A stretch of DNA of 64,000 bases. Source: DATHTS01 sp965219305. Its GTDB lineage: Bacteria; Acidobacteriota; Blastocatellia; Pyrinomonadales; Pyrinomonadaceae. Location of the stretch: positions 62,001-126,000 of the forward strand of contig OZ244725.1 in assembly GCA_965219305.1 (NCBI GenBank). Reading direction: 5' to 3'. A program made the position numbers and the translations under genes. The stretch's first letter is position 1; each line of letters begins with the position of its first letter. Below the pieces are notes generated by a model. The model searched no databases, was not told where the DNA came from, and worked only from the letters and a program-made list of their open reading frames with translations. Shown piece after piece: positions 34,332 to 43,979 of this stretch.

Positions 34332-36641
34332 TTATTTTTCACCTGTTTGCAGAAAATTTACAGCGGCTTCGAGAATTTCGTCTTTGCCTTCGATTGTGCC
34401 TTTGATCGTCGGCTCGACTTTAATTGTCGGTTGAATTCCGATTCTTTGAAGCCGGTGACCGTTGGCGTGGCGGACGTTGTGACCCGTAAAAGCGACGGTC
34501 AGATTTCCGGGCAGCAGCATATAAGTTACGTCGCCGTTCGCGCCCATCGTCGTCGTTCCGATAAATGTGATGTCCGCTCGCGCGGCTTCGAAAAACATAC
34601 AGGTATGTTCGGATTGGCTGACGGCGTTTTCGTCAATCAGCATCACGACTTTTCCTCTGTAAACGTCGCCGACTCTTTCGGGCAAATACTGAGTAAAAGA
34701 GTAACTTGCGCCGTCTTCATCGGACGCGAGTTTTCCCGACAAAAACGGGCGCGAGAAAAGCGCGGCGGCGACTTTTTTCTTTTCGGTCAGACGCGGCGCG
34801 ATTGACCACGCCGTGCCGTTCGGATAACCGCGCATATCGAAAATAATCGCGGGCGTATCTTTGAGCATTTCAAACATTTTATCAACTTCGCCGACTTGCA
34901 GACGCGCCAGATCAGCGTAGCCGAAACCCGACGGCAAAACTTCAAAAACGGGAGTTTTGCGCGATCTGTCGTAGGCTTTTTCCCAACGCGGATCGTTCGT
35001 CGGAACATTGCGGACGAGTTCGACTTCGCGCGTTTTGCCGTCCAAACCGCGCACGTTTAATTTGATCTTCGTGTCTTTCTGCCCGCGCAAAAGGCTGAAA
35101 TGCACGACGCGCTGTAACGCCTGTTCGGTCGAAGCGGCATTGTAAACAGCGAATTTTGCGCGGTATTTTTCAATCGGAATTCCGTCAATCGCCGTGATAA
35201 CATCGCCCGGTGAAACTCCGGCGTTCGGTTTGATGACATTTAAAACGATTGTCTGTCCGGCGACGTATTTTACGTTCAGCGGCGGGAAGAATCTGCCGAG
35301 AGTTTCGCCCGCTTTGCTCGGATTCGAAAAACGCACGCCGCCGTGCGAATCGTCGAGTTCGGCAACCATTCGCAAAACCGTCAATTGATAATCCGAAGCA
35401 TCTTTGTTTGCTTCAAACATCGTTATATATTCGGGCAAAATCTCGTCCCACGGTCGGTCAATCAAATCTTTATACGGGTAAAAATAATTAATCACGTTCC
35501 AGTATCGAAACAGCGCGAGCAGACGATATTCCGCCGCCGGAAATTCCATTTCGGGATAAGGTTTATCTTTGACGGATTCCAGAGGAACAACCGCCGAATT
35601 ATTATTGACGGGACGTTTAAAATCCTTCTGCGCGGCAAGTTTCAACGCTTCGTTCATCGCATCGTCTGCGCCGTTCGCACTTTTCGGCACGACTTTATCA
35701 GCCTGAAAACCGACGCTTCCGTCCGGCGCGACGAGTTCGACCGAACGGATTTTAACGCGCACATTTTCGGGAAGTTTTATTTCGGAAGTTTCGATTCCCG
35801 GTTCTTCCGCCAAATCGCCGTCCTGCACGACTAACGCTTTATTCGCCGATTGCAAACCGCTCAAAATGTCGCCCGAAGACGGGGATTTTTCATTAACGAT
35901 AAAAACCGTCGGCAATAATTTCGCGTCGCCCGAACCTTCAAAAATAACGGGCGCGTCGGTCGTAAATGCCGAATAATAACCGCCTGAAGACGAACCCCAT
36001 TGCGGCGTGTAACCGTTGTGAACGCGGTAGCGCACCGACGCGAGTTTCAGGTTTTCATCAAGTAGCGACGGCAGCGAATCGCGCAAAAATCCGGCGGCGT
36101 AATAATTAACCGCTTCGGCATTTTCACCAGTCGGCAAATCGCGCCCGCGAGCGTCGAAAATCAGCGTCTTTGCCTGCGGAAACATCTCGCCCATTTTCTT
36201 ATATATTTCCTGCAAATCATCCTGATTTTTCGCACCGATACGCGCGATCTGCATCAAATCCAAAATCAACGCGCCGTTTTCCAGACGAATGGATTCTTTC
36301 GTTTCAACCGCATTTGTCGGCTTTATTGATTTCGTTTCCGTGCCGATTATTTCAGCGCGTGTATTTTTATCACCTAAAATCGCCAGCATCGAATTAATTG
36401 CCGCCGCGTATTCCTGCGAATTTTTCGCGGCGTTGACTTTCGGAATCGTCTCGACCAAAGCCTTGTCCCAATCAATATCGCGGTAAGCCAAAAACGGGTG
36501 AAAATATTTCACGTTTCCCCAAACCTTCGCCAGACCGACAAGCCTTTCGATTCGCGCCGTTTCAGCCGGAGAATTCTGCGCGAAAATGTTTTGTGATACG
36601 AAGACAAAAAACAGCAAGAATGCGAAAAATGTAGCTTTCAT
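34332..36641 (-). CDS. Secreted S41-family peptidase with duplicated S41-like half
   Basis: 769 residues with a signal peptide (FFAFLLFFVFVSQNIFAQ). The C-terminal half is a PDZ-plus-S41 protease: a PDZ-like part (about 470-560, AGVSPGDVITAIDGIPIEKY), IIFDMRGYPNG, then the nucleophile region VVMLIDENAVSQSEHTCMFF with the Ser of SQSEH, and GTTTMGANGDVTYMLLPG. The N-terminal half repeats the pattern more weakly: TLIFDARGRDLPTG and TVFIVNEKSPSSGDILSGLQ. So the protein seems to hold two S41-like units, the first perhaps only structural. S41 proteases (C-terminal processing, tricorn) cut near C-termini in the periplasm. Monocistronic; no partner protein is visible. Confidence 0.85.
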   Translation of the reverse strand: MKATFFAFLLFFVFVSQNIFAQNSPAETARIERLVGLAKVWGNVKYFHPFLAYRDIDWDKALVETIPKVNAAKNSQEYAAAINSMLAILGDKNTRAEIIGTETKSIKPTNAVETKESIRLENGALILDLMQIARIGAKNQDDLQEIYKKMGEMFPQAKTLIFDARGRDLPTGENAEAVNYYAAGFLRDSLPSLLDENLKLASVRYRVHNGYTPQWGSSSGGYYSAFTTDAPVIFEGSGDAKLLPTVFIVNEKSPSSGDILSGLQSANKALVVQDGDLAEEPGIETSEIKLPENVRVKIRSVELVAPDGSVGFQADKVVPKSANGADDAMNEALKLAAQKDFKRPVNNNSAVVPLESVKDKPYPEMEFPAAEYRLLALFRYWNVINYFYPYKDLIDRPWDEILPEYITMFEANKDASDYQLTVLRMVAELDDSHGGVRFSNPSKAGETLGRFFPPLNVKYVAGQTIVLNVIKPNAGVSPGDVITAIDGIPIEKYRAKFAVYNAASTEQALQRVVHFSLLRGQKDTKIKLNVRGLDGKTREVELVRNVPTNDPRWEKAYDRSRKTPVFEVLPSGFGYADLARLQVGEVDKMFEMLKDTPAIIFDMRGYPNGTAWSIAPRLTEKKKVAAALFSRPFLSGKLASDEDGASYSFTQYLPERVGDVYRGKVVMLIDENAVSQSEHTCMFFEAARADITFIGTTTMGANGDVTYMLLPGNLTVAFTGHNVRHANGHRLQRIGIQPTIKVEPTIKGTIEGKDEILEAAVNFLQTGEK

Positions 36642-36818
36642 ATAGTTGATAAATATACGGCATTTTGACGCTGAATGTTTTAAATTTAATTTAATCCGTT
36701 AATTCGGCGCGGAATATTCCCGGCAGAAAATGCCTGTTTTACAATGGTTTCCTCATAAAGTATGATACCCGTTTGCTTTGAAACGGCTTTTTATCGCCGT
36801 TCGGCGCAAACAGATACT

Positions 36819-38357
36819 ATGATTTTTTTACGCAATTTAAGATTTAAAGAATACAACCTCAAGAACGAAATTTTGTCCGGTTTGACAGTCGCACTCGCGC
36901 TCGTGCCGGAAGCGGTCGCGTTTTCGATCATCGCCGGAGTCAGCCCTCTGATCGGACTTTATTCGGCGTTTATTATCGGTTTGATCGCGGCGGCGTTTGG
37001 CGGAAGACCGGGAATGATTTCCGGCGCGACGGGCGCGATTGCCGTTGTCGTCGTCGCTTTGGTTGCTCGACACGGCGTTGAATATCTGTTCGCGGCGGTT
37101 GTTTTGATGGGCGTGATTCAGATGCTTATCGGCTTTTTAAAGCTCGGCAAATTCATCCGGCTCGTGCCGCACGCGGTGATGTTCGGCTTTGTCAATGGTT
37201 TGGCAATCGTCATTTTTATGTCGCAGTTCGAGCAATTCAAAGTCACGGACGCAAGCGGTATAACGAGTTGGATGAGCGGAAACGCGCTGTTGATAATGCT
37301 CGGTTTCGTGGTTTTGACGATGGCGATTATTTATCTTTTGCCGAAACTTACTAAAGCCGTTCCGTCGTCGCTTGTCGCAATTTTGACGGTTTCTTTGATA
37401 ATTATCGGCTTCGGAATTAACACGAGAACGGTCGGCGATATTGCTTCGATCGGCGGCGGATTTCCCGCGTTTCATCTGCCGCAGGTTCCGATAAATTTTG
37501 AAACTCTGGCGATAATTTTTCCATATTCTTTGATTATGGCACTCGTCGGTTTAATCGAAAGTCTGCTCACATTGTCGGTGATTGACGAGATGACCGAAAC
37601 GCGCGGCAAGGGAAATCAGGAAAGTTTCGCGCAGGGCGCGGCGAATCTCGTCTGCGGATTTTTCGGCGGAATGGGCGGCTGCGCGATGATCGGGCAGAGC
37701 GTCATCAACGTCAGTTCGGGCGGCAGAAACCGCATTTCGGGAATTATCGCCGCCGTCGGTCTGCTGACTTTCGTGCTGTTCGGCTCGTCTTTGATCGAAC
37801 AAGTCCCGATGGCGGCACTCGTCGGTTTGATGTTTATGGTCGCCATCGGCACATTTGAATGGGCGAGTCTGAAAATCTTCCGCAAAGTTCCCGCAACCGA
37901 TGTTTTAGTAATGATAATCGTCGCCGGAATCACGGTCGTTTTTCACAATCTCGCCGTTGCAGTAATTTCCGGCGTGATAATTTCCGCGCTCGGCTACGCG
38001 TGGGAAAACGCCAAACGAATCCGCGCCCGCAAAAGCATTGACGAAAACGGTGTCAAACATTATGAAATTTATGGACCGTTATTCTTCGGTTCGGTCACGG
38101 GATTTGAAGAAAAATTCGATATTATAAATGATCCGAACGAAGTCGTTATAGATTTCCAAGAATCGCGCGTCGCCGATCATTCGGCAATCGAAGCGTTGAA
38201 CAAGATCACCGAACGCTACGCCAAAGTCGGCAAAACAGTTCGTTTAAGACATTTGAGCGCGGACTGCCGCGCGCTTCTCGACAACGCTTCTGCTATAATT
38301 GATGTCAATCATTGGGAAGATCCGAGTTACAAATTGGCTTCCGATCAACTCGGATAA
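36819..38357 (+). CDS. SulP-family anion transporter with STAS domain
   Basis: 512 residues from ATG 36819; an ATG at 36762 would add 19 residues. Neither has a clear ribosome-binding site, but MIFLRNLRFKEYNLKNEILS just before the first helix fits SulP proteins better. The signature lies at the start (LSGLTVALALVPEAVAFSII) with GLYSAFIIGLIAAAFGG and SGATGAIAVVV after it. GNQESFAQGAANLVCGFFGG and GGCAMIGQSVINVSSGGRNR mark the second inverted repeat. The last about 110 residues are a STAS domain (FFGSVTGFEEKFD, VVIDFQESRVADHSAIEALN). It moves sulfate, bicarbonate or another anion with Na+ or H+; which one is not readable. Confidence 0.92.
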   Translation: MIFLRNLRFKEYNLKNEILSGLTVALALVPEAVAFSIIAGVSPLIGLYSAFIIGLIAAAFGGRPGMISGATGAIAVVVVALVARHGVEYLFAAVVLMGVIQMLIGFLKLGKFIRLVPHAVMFGFVNGLAIVIFMSQFEQFKVTDASGITSWMSGNALLIMLGFVVLTMAIIYLLPKLTKAVPSSLVAILTVSLIIIGFGINTRTVGDIASIGGGFPAFHLPQVPINFETLAIIFPYSLIMALVGLIESLLTLSVIDEMTETRGKGNQESFAQGAANLVCGFFGGMGGCAMIGQSVINVSSGGRNRISGIIAAVGLLTFVLFGSSLIEQVPMAALVGLMFMVAIGTFEWASLKIFRKVPATDVLVMIIVAGITVVFHNLAVAVISGVIISALGYAWENAKRIRARKSIDENGVKHYEIYGPLFFGSVTGFEEKFDIINDPNEVVIDFQESRVADHSAIEALNKITERYAKVGKTVRLRHLSADCRALLDNASAIIDVNHWEDPSYKLASDQLG

Positions 38358-38371
38358 ATCAAAGTTTTCAA

Positions 38372-38548
38372 ATGAAACCGAACGAAACGATTTATCATAT
38401 AAAACAAGATAAGCAATTTTCCGAAATCTGGAAACAACTTTCGCGCGAAGAAAAAGAAGAAGTCCTTCGCCGTCTGGAAACAAAAGACGCAAATGAGATT
38501 GAAAAAGTCTTGTTTGAAATCAAAACCGGACAAAACAGACTTTTTTAA
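38372..38548 (+). CDS. Small hypothetical protein
   Basis: 58 residues from ATG 38372, 14 bp after the SulP stop. The longer in-frame start at 38312 overlaps the SulP gene and reads unlike a normal N-terminus. The protein (MKPNETIYHIKQDKQFSEIW ... EKEEVLRRLETKDANEIEKV) is charged and helical, without Cys, signal or membrane segment. I do not know the family. Its position suggests co-transcription with the transporter gene. It is uncertain as a gene, since the evidence is only an open frame with normal codon use and suitable spacing. Confidence 0.5.
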   Translation: MKPNETIYHIKQDKQFSEIWKQLSREEKEEVLRRLETKDANEIEKVLFEIKTGQNRLF

Positions 38549-38618
38549 ACGCTAAATAATTTTTTGTTCCGGCTTTTTCCATTTTTCATTTTCCGCTTTC
38601 CGTTCTACATTATTAAAT

Positions 38619-40160
38619 ATGTTGAACTTAGCCGTTTTGCTCGAAGACAGCGTACGAAACTCGCCCGATAAATTTGCCGTGATCTGCGGCGGCGCGAAAT
38701 TTACTTACAAGGAAATTAACGAAAGCGCGAATCAAGTTGCCAATGCGTTAAAAAATCTCGGCATTAAAGCGGGCGAAAAGGTCGCGCTTTCTTGTCCGAA
38801 TCTGCCGTTTTTCCCGATTGTTTATTACGGAATTTTAAAAGCGGGCGCGGTCGTCGTGCCGCTCAATGTTTTGCTTAAAGGGCGCGAAATTGCTTATCAT
38901 CTCGATAATTCGGATGCGAAGGCGTATTTTTGTTTTGAAGGCACAAGTGATCTGCCGATGAGCGAATACGGTTTTGAAGGATTTTCGCAGGTTGACGGGT
39001 GCGAGCATTTTATCGTTTTGAATTTCGACGAATCGGCAGGCGCACCGGACGAGAATTCAAAGACGTTCACCGATCTCATCAAAGATCAACCGAAAGAATT
39101 TGCGTCCGCGATCACATCTTCGGAAGACACCGCCGTAATTCTTTACACTTCCGGCACGACCGGACAGCCGAAAGGCGCGGAATTGACGCATTTGAATATG
39201 ATCTTGAACGCGCGTCTGTCCGACACGATGTATGAAAAATTCGAGAACGACGTGCATCTTATCACATTGCCGTTGTTTCATTCCTACGGGCAAAGCGTGC
39301 AGATGAACGCCGGATTTTATAATCAGGCGACGCTCATTTTGCTGCCGCGTTTTACGCCGGAAGACGCTCTGGGTTTGATGGAAAAACACGGCGTAACAAT
39401 ATTTGCAGGCGTTCCGACGATGTATTGGGCGATTCTCAATTATCCGAAAGCCGATAATTTCGATCTCAAAAAGATTTCAACAAATCTGCGTCTGTGCAGT
39501 GCGGGGGGTTCGCCTCTTCCGGTCGAAGTTCTAAAGAATTTCGAGAAAAAATTAGATGCAATTATTATCGAAGGCTACGGTTTATCCGAAACTTCGCCCG
39601 TCGCCACATTTAACAAAATGGACGCGCGCCGCGCCGGTTCGGTCGGTTTTCCCGTCTGGGGCGTTGAAGTCCGCATCGTGGACGAAGATGGAAACGATGT
39701 CGCAAACGGCGAGATCGGCGAGATCATCATTCGCGGACATAATGTGATGAAAGGTTATTACAAAAAACCGGAAGCGACTAATGAGACGATCAAAGACGGC
39801 TGGCTTCATTCCGGCGATGTCGGGCGTTTCGACGCGGACGGTTATTTATACATTTCCGACCGCGTAAAAGATATGATTCTGCGCGGCGGTTTCAACGTCT
39901 ATCCGCGCGAACTCGAAGAAGTTTTAATGACGCACGAAGCCGTAAGTTTATGCGCCGTCATCGGAATTCCGCACGACGAATTCGGCGAGGAAATAAAAGC
40001 CTACATCGTCAAAAAAGAAGGCGCAGGCGCGACCGAAAACGAGATCGTCGAATGGTGCAGGGAAAATATGGCTGGCTACAAATACCCGCGCTTCGTCGAA
40101 TTCCGCGAATATCTGCCGATGACCGCGACGGGCAAAATTCTTAAAAGGGAACTGCGCTAG
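38619..40160 (+). CDS. Acyl-CoA synthetase (AMP-forming), long-chain type
   Basis: 513 residues, full length for the ANL superfamily. The P-loop AVILYTSGTTGQPKGAELTH lies near residues 172-191. Then follow the family motifs GYGLSETSP, GEIIIRGHNVMKGYYKKPEA, LHSGDVGRFDADGYLYISDR and the catalytic lysine region MTATGKILKRELR at the very end. It activates a fatty acid with ATP to an acyl-adenylate and transfers it to CoA. The substrate length cannot be told; the plain architecture fits a general long-chain acyl-CoA ligase. Monocistronic. Confidence 0.93.
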   Translation: MLNLAVLLEDSVRNSPDKFAVICGGAKFTYKEINESANQVANALKNLGIKAGEKVALSCPNLPFFPIVYYGILKAGAVVVPLNVLLKGREIAYHLDNSDAKAYFCFEGTSDLPMSEYGFEGFSQVDGCEHFIVLNFDESAGAPDENSKTFTDLIKDQPKEFASAITSSEDTAVILYTSGTTGQPKGAELTHLNMILNARLSDTMYEKFENDVHLITLPLFHSYGQSVQMNAGFYNQATLILLPRFTPEDALGLMEKHGVTIFAGVPTMYWAILNYPKADNFDLKKISTNLRLCSAGGSPLPVEVLKNFEKKLDAIIIEGYGLSETSPVATFNKMDARRAGSVGFPVWGVEVRIVDEDGNDVANGEIGEIIIRGHNVMKGYYKKPEATNETIKDGWLHSGDVGRFDADGYLYISDRVKDMILRGGFNVYPRELEEVLMTHEAVSLCAVIGIPHDEFGEEIKAYIVKKEGAGATENEIVEWCRENMAGYKYPRFVEFREYLPMTATGKILKRELR

Positions 40161-40229
40161 AAGACTTTGAAATTTGCTTGTCAGCAGAATCTGGAATTTC
40201 TGAACATCCGACAACCTTCGGTTTTGTTT

Positions 40230-41126
40230 CTAACCTTCCGTCAACAAATTCGCAAATTCCTCTGCATAATCGGTCAGTTTTACTTTTCCCATTTCTGACG
40301 GTTTGTTTTTTTCATAATCTTCCATTAGCAAACCGCTGTTCATACCCGAATACATCTCGACCATTCCTTCGGCGATCTTCGGCTGCATTCCGATTGATTT
40401 CAAAGCGTCAAGCACTTGTTCATCGCTGACAATTACCCATTTCAAATCAGATTTTTCGATGGCTTTTCCCAGAATTTCCGCGACTTCATCACCGTCTTTT
40501 TCGTCGCTGACGACATAGCGGACTTTATTCGTTGAATCAGTTTTGACGATTTCTTCGGCAATCGCGGCGGCGATGTCTTTCGGCGAAACCATCGGAAATT
40601 TGTCTTTACCGTAATTGGCGAAAATCATTCCCTGATTTTTGATCGAATCGGCATAATTTAGCAGATTGTAATAAAAATAAACGGGACGCATTTGCGTGAC
40701 GTTTACGTCCGACGGCAATTTATTGAGAATTTCCTCGACATCGTGCGCGCCGAGCAAAATCCCGTTGTCTTTATCCAAATTTCCGCCGATGGTGCTGAGA
40801 TTGACAACGCGTTTGATGCCCGATTTCTCGATTGCCTGCGCGTAATTATTGCCGATCTTGTGATAATGACCGAGCAGATCGAGATTCTGATCGAAGTAAT
40901 TCGCGGGCGGAACCATCACATAGACGGCATCCGCGCCCGTGAAAGTTTCCGTCAAAAAATCCGCGTCTTCGAGCGAACCGATGGCGGCGTTTGCACCCAA
41001 CGCTTCGATCTCGCTTCGTCTTTCGGACGAACTGCTGACGACCGTTACGCTGTGACCTTTTTCCAATAATTCCTGTGTCAGCGGTTTGCTGATGTGTCCT
41101 AACGAACCTGTGATTATAATTTTCAT
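40230..41126 (-). CDS. NmrA-like NAD(P)H-binding protein
   Basis: 298 residues. The start MKIIITGSLGHISKPLTQEL is a Rossmann GxxGxxx motif (here GSLGHIS) of the atypical short-chain dehydrogenase type, then VVSSSSERRSEIEALGANAA and GADAVYVMVPP. The Tyr-x3-Lys catalytic pair of true reductases is not seen, as in NmrA-like proteins that sense or bind NAD(P)H. Typical members are annotated NAD(P)H-binding or quinone reductase-like. The gene is followed by a short gap and shares its strand with the aldo/keto reductase upstream (32 bp apart), so the two probably form an operon of redox enzymes. Confidence 0.85.
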   Translation of the reverse strand: MKIIITGSLGHISKPLTQELLEKGHSVTVVSSSSERRSEIEALGANAAIGSLEDADFLTETFTGADAVYVMVPPANYFDQNLDLLGHYHKIGNNYAQAIEKSGIKRVVNLSTIGGNLDKDNGILLGAHDVEEILNKLPSDVNVTQMRPVYFYYNLLNYADSIKNQGMIFANYGKDKFPMVSPKDIAAAIAEEIVKTDSTNKVRYVVSDEKDGDEVAEILGKAIEKSDLKWVIVSDEQVLDALKSIGMQPKIAEGMVEMYSGMNSGLLMEDYEKNKPSEMGKVKLTDYAEEFANLLTEG

Positions 41127-41158
41127 AATTGTTTTGATTTCTAAATAATTTTGATCTT

Positions 41159-42040
41159 CTATCCCAAATATTCCATATCTTCTTTTGTCAGAGATATATC
41201 AAACGCTTGCATATTTTCTTCAAGATGTTTCAACTTTGAAGTTCCCGGAATCGGCAAAATCAAATCGTTGTAATGCAGCAGCCAGGCTAAATTTATCTGC
41301 GCCGGCGAAGCATTATATTTTTCGGCAATCACCGCGATTTTATCAATTTCTTTCGGCAAAGAAGTCACCAGCGAAAAATACGGGATCATCGGAATTTCAT
41401 TTTCGATGCACAATTCCGCAACTTCCTGCATTCCTTTGGCTTCAACTCCGTGAAGTGTAAAAGACGTTCGCTGGCTGTAACCGAAAGCGTTTTCGACGCT
41501 GGCGATGTTTCCCATCTGCAAGCCTTTTTCCAATTCCTCCGGCGTGATATTGCTGAGTCCGACGTGCAGAATCTTGCCTTCTTTCTGCATTTCGAACATC
41601 GCGTTCAAAGATTCTTCAAAAGGCGTTTCCGAATTCGGCATCAGACGCAGATGAACCAGTTGAATTTGCTCGATTTCCAAAGTTTTCAAATTGTTTTCGA
41701 TGCTCGCCCGCAGATTTTCGGGCGTGTTATAAACCTGCCAGCTTTTATCTTTCCCGCGCGTCGCGCCGACTTTTGTGCAGATCACCAGATCGTTCGGATA
41801 CGGATGCAACGCTTCAGCAATCAAACGATTCGTTACATCTTCGCCGTAATAATCCGCCGTATCGAGAAAATTAACGCCGCTTTCAATCGCCGTTTTCAAA
41901 ATCTCCAACGCTTCCGGTCTGTTTTCCGGTTCGCCCCAGATCATCTCGCCCGTCAGACGCATCGTGCCGTAGCCGAATCTTTTGACGGTCAACGGATTAT
42001 CAGTCTTTGCGCCGATTGTAATTGTTTTTTTGATATTCAT
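41159..42040 (-). CDS. Aldo/keto reductase
   Basis: 293 residues, a TIM-barrel NADPH-dependent oxidoreductase. Catalytic Asp and Tyr are in NFLDTADYYG, the lysine in VICTKVGATRG, and the His equivalent in IQLVHLRLMP. NADPH-binding residues are near the end (PIPGTSKLKHLEENM). The family reduces aldehydes and ketones; the exact substrate is open. It stands 32 bp upstream of the NmrA-like gene on the same strand. A second aldo/keto reductase of another subfamily is at 50817. Confidence 0.9.
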   Translation of the reverse strand: MNIKKTITIGAKTDNPLTVKRFGYGTMRLTGEMIWGEPENRPEALEILKTAIESGVNFLDTADYYGEDVTNRLIAEALHPYPNDLVICTKVGATRGKDKSWQVYNTPENLRASIENNLKTLEIEQIQLVHLRLMPNSETPFEESLNAMFEMQKEGKILHVGLSNITPEELEKGLQMGNIASVENAFGYSQRTSFTLHGVEAKGMQEVAELCIENEIPMIPYFSLVTSLPKEIDKIAVIAEKYNASPAQINLAWLLHYNDLILPIPGTSKLKHLEENMQAFDISLTKEDMEYLG

Positions 42041-42359
42041 AATATTCTTTTTTCAGTCAGTTTTGGTCAAGAAATAATTCTTTCTCAAACATAAATCAAT
42101 ACTATTCAATAAAAAACATCCAACTTTTCCGCTTCATTATTCGTGAAGACATTTAGTTGATATGTCGGAATTTCATTGCTCAATGCTGTAGAATTTTTCG
42201 AAGACATAATCAATGAAAGTTTACACTAACATATCGAAATAACCGCATAAACTTCCGCCAAATCGCCAACGTCAAAAGTGCGGGTTGAAGCGGAAGGAAT
42301 ATTTTTTCCAAGTGAAGGAATTGGAAATCCCCGCATATTTTTGTAACTTAAATAAACAT
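42041..42359. other. Intergenic region, divergent promoters expected
   Basis: 319 bp without a gene, AT-rich. It must hold the promoters of the aldo/keto reductase (leftward) and DUF808 (rightward) genes, but I cannot assign boxes with confidence. An 18-bp stretch, ACCGCATAAACTTCCGCC (42242-42259), occurs again exactly at 44627-44644 upstream of the DUF104 gene. Confidence 0.4.
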
Positions 42360-43238
42360 ATGGCATCAGGAATTTTTGCAGTTTTGGATGATATTGCGCT
42401 GTTGATGGACGATGTTGCTTTAGCCAGCAAAGTCGCCACTAAAAAAACAGCGGGAATATTGGGTGATGATCTCGCGGTGGGTGCGGAAAAAGCGACGGGT
42501 TTTGTTTCTACGCGTGAGCTGCCCGTTTTATGGGCGATTACCAAAGGCTCATTTCTCAACAAAATCATTATCGTTCCGTTGGCGTTCATATTGAACGTCA
42601 TCTATCCGCCTGTTATCACCTTTGCTTTGATCATCGGAGGATTTTATCTGGCGTATGAAGGCGTTGAAAAAATTCTTCATTGGATGCTTCATCGCGGCGA
42701 AAAAACTCATTCCGTCGAAGCCGCACCCGCCGACGAGAGCGAAGAAGTTGAAAAAGCCAAAATAAAATCAGCCATCTCGACCGATTTTATTTTGTCGGTC
42801 GAAATAGTCATTATTGCGCTCGGAACTGTTCTGGACAAATCGCTGACGACTCAAATAATTACGGTTTCAATCGTCTCTCTGCTCGCAACCGTCGGCGTTT
42901 ACGGTCTGGTCGCCCTGATCGTCAGAATGGACGACATCGGCTACAAAATCATCGCTTCGTCCGAAAATAAAAAAGGCTTTTCCGCTAAATTCGGAAAATT
43001 TCTGGTCAACTTACTGCCCAAAGTTATCCGTTTCTTAAGCGTCGTCGGCACAATCGCTCTGATTCTCGTCGCCGGAGGGATTTTTGCTCACAACATCGAA
43101 TTTCTCCATCACTTTCTGCCGCAGATTCCATCAATTATCAAAGAAGCCGTCTATGGAATCATCGCCGGTTTGATCGCATTCGGCGCGGTCACGCTTGTCA
43201 AAAAAATTATTTCTTCATTTCGCAAATCCGAGAGTTGA
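42360..43238 (+). CDS. DUF808 family membrane protein (YedI-like)
   Basis: 292 residues from ATG 42360 (MASGIFAVLDDIALLMDDVA); the frame is open 75 bp further up but only this start matches the family. The opening is the family hallmark: ASGIFALLDDIA followed by SKVATKKTAGILGDDLAVGA. Several membrane helices come after (FITFALIIGGFYLAYEGVEK type, VGVYGLVALIVRMDD, LSVVGTIALILVAGGIFAHN). The function is unknown. A hairpin terminator follows at 43328. Confidence 0.9.
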   Translation: MASGIFAVLDDIALLMDDVALASKVATKKTAGILGDDLAVGAEKATGFVSTRELPVLWAITKGSFLNKIIIVPLAFILNVIYPPVITFALIIGGFYLAYEGVEKILHWMLHRGEKTHSVEAAPADESEEVEKAKIKSAISTDFILSVEIVIIALGTVLDKSLTTQIITVSIVSLLATVGVYGLVALIVRMDDIGYKIIASSENKKGFSAKFGKFLVNLLPKVIRFLSVVGTIALILVAGGIFAHNIEFLHHFLPQIPSIIKEAVYGIIAGLIAFGAVTLVKKIISSFRKSES

Positions 43239-43327
43239 TTTTTTGTCACAACCGTTTGCGCCTGCGAAATGGTTTAACTCAAACTTCGGTTTTCGAATAT
43301 ATATTTTTATTGGTAAAAAACAAAAAA

Positions 43328-43361
43328 AAGGCGGAAAATATCTTCCGCCTTACGTTTTTTT
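43328..43361 (+). terminator. Rho-independent terminator after DUF808
   Basis: Stem AAGGCGGA (43328-43335) / TCCGCCTT (43344-43351) with an 8-nt loop and a T run to 43361. Confidence 0.85.
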
Positions 43362-43436
43362 AGTCGCTCCTTCAAACTGTTCCTATTCTAATTTGAGTTC
43401 GATATAGGAAACATATAATGTTCATTATCTAATCAA

Positions 43437-43538
43437 AGATTATCAATTATCCATTCTCAATTATTCATTATTTCGCAAGTTTTATCCGTTAAGAACCTGC
43501 GAAATAATGAATAATTGAGAATGGATAATTGATAATCT
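43437..43538. repeat. Perfect 41-bp inverted repeat with heptamer words
   Basis: Arms 43437-43477 and 43498-43538 are exact inverted copies around a 20-nt loop. The arm is built of 7-bp words (ATCAATT, ATCCATT, CTCAATT, ATTCATT). Together with the terminator before it, this is all I see in the 43239-43592 gap. A related heptamer element sits before dtd at 54821. Confidence 0.9.
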
Positions 43539-43592
43539 GTTCGATTGCCCGTTGATGCGGTGTTTAAAAGGATTTCTTAGGTCGAACTCACG

Positions 43593-43949
43593 TTATTCTA
43601 CCTTCGGCTTCCTGACAGGCTTTTTGCGTTCCGATTCGCGCACGCCGCCGAGCATTTCGTATTCGCTGCTGTCGGTTCCGTATTTCAAACCTCCGGCGGG
43701 CAAAACCTTTTTCTTAAAAGCGCGGATGTTCTTGTTTTTGGCAGCATAGATATTATCCTTATCGTCCGCCACCGACAATGCCTGATTACTGTCATTAAGT
43801 GCGCTGACGCCTTCATCAATTAATGCTTCAGCCGCCGCGAGCGTTACGCCGTTTCCCGCATCAAATGCCGGGTCTATCGCCTTCATCCCTGCAATTATCT
43901 TGCGTAATTCTTTAATTTCTTCACTTTCTTGTTTTTTACGTCTAGCCAT
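43593..43949 (-). CDS. Conserved hypothetical protein, helical
   Basis: 118 residues, ribosome-binding site GAGGAG 8 nt before the ATG. The start MARRKKQESEEIKELRKIIA is basic and helical, the middle GNGVTLAAAEALIDEGVSAL also helical, and the end reads YGTDSSEYEMLGGVRESERK. The SxEYEMxGGxRxSERK ending is one I associate with a family of small uncharacterised bacterial proteins, but no function is known to me. A near-consensus promoter with a palindrome at the start region lies upstream (43980-44030). Confidence 0.65.
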   Translation of the reverse strand: MARRKKQESEEIKELRKIIAGMKAIDPAFDAGNGVTLAAAEALIDEGVSALNDSNQALSVADDKDNIYAAKNKNIRAFKKKVLPAGGLKYGTDSSEYEMLGGVRESERKKPVRKPKVE

Positions 43950-43979
43950 ACCAAAAACTCCTCACTAATTTATTAAATT

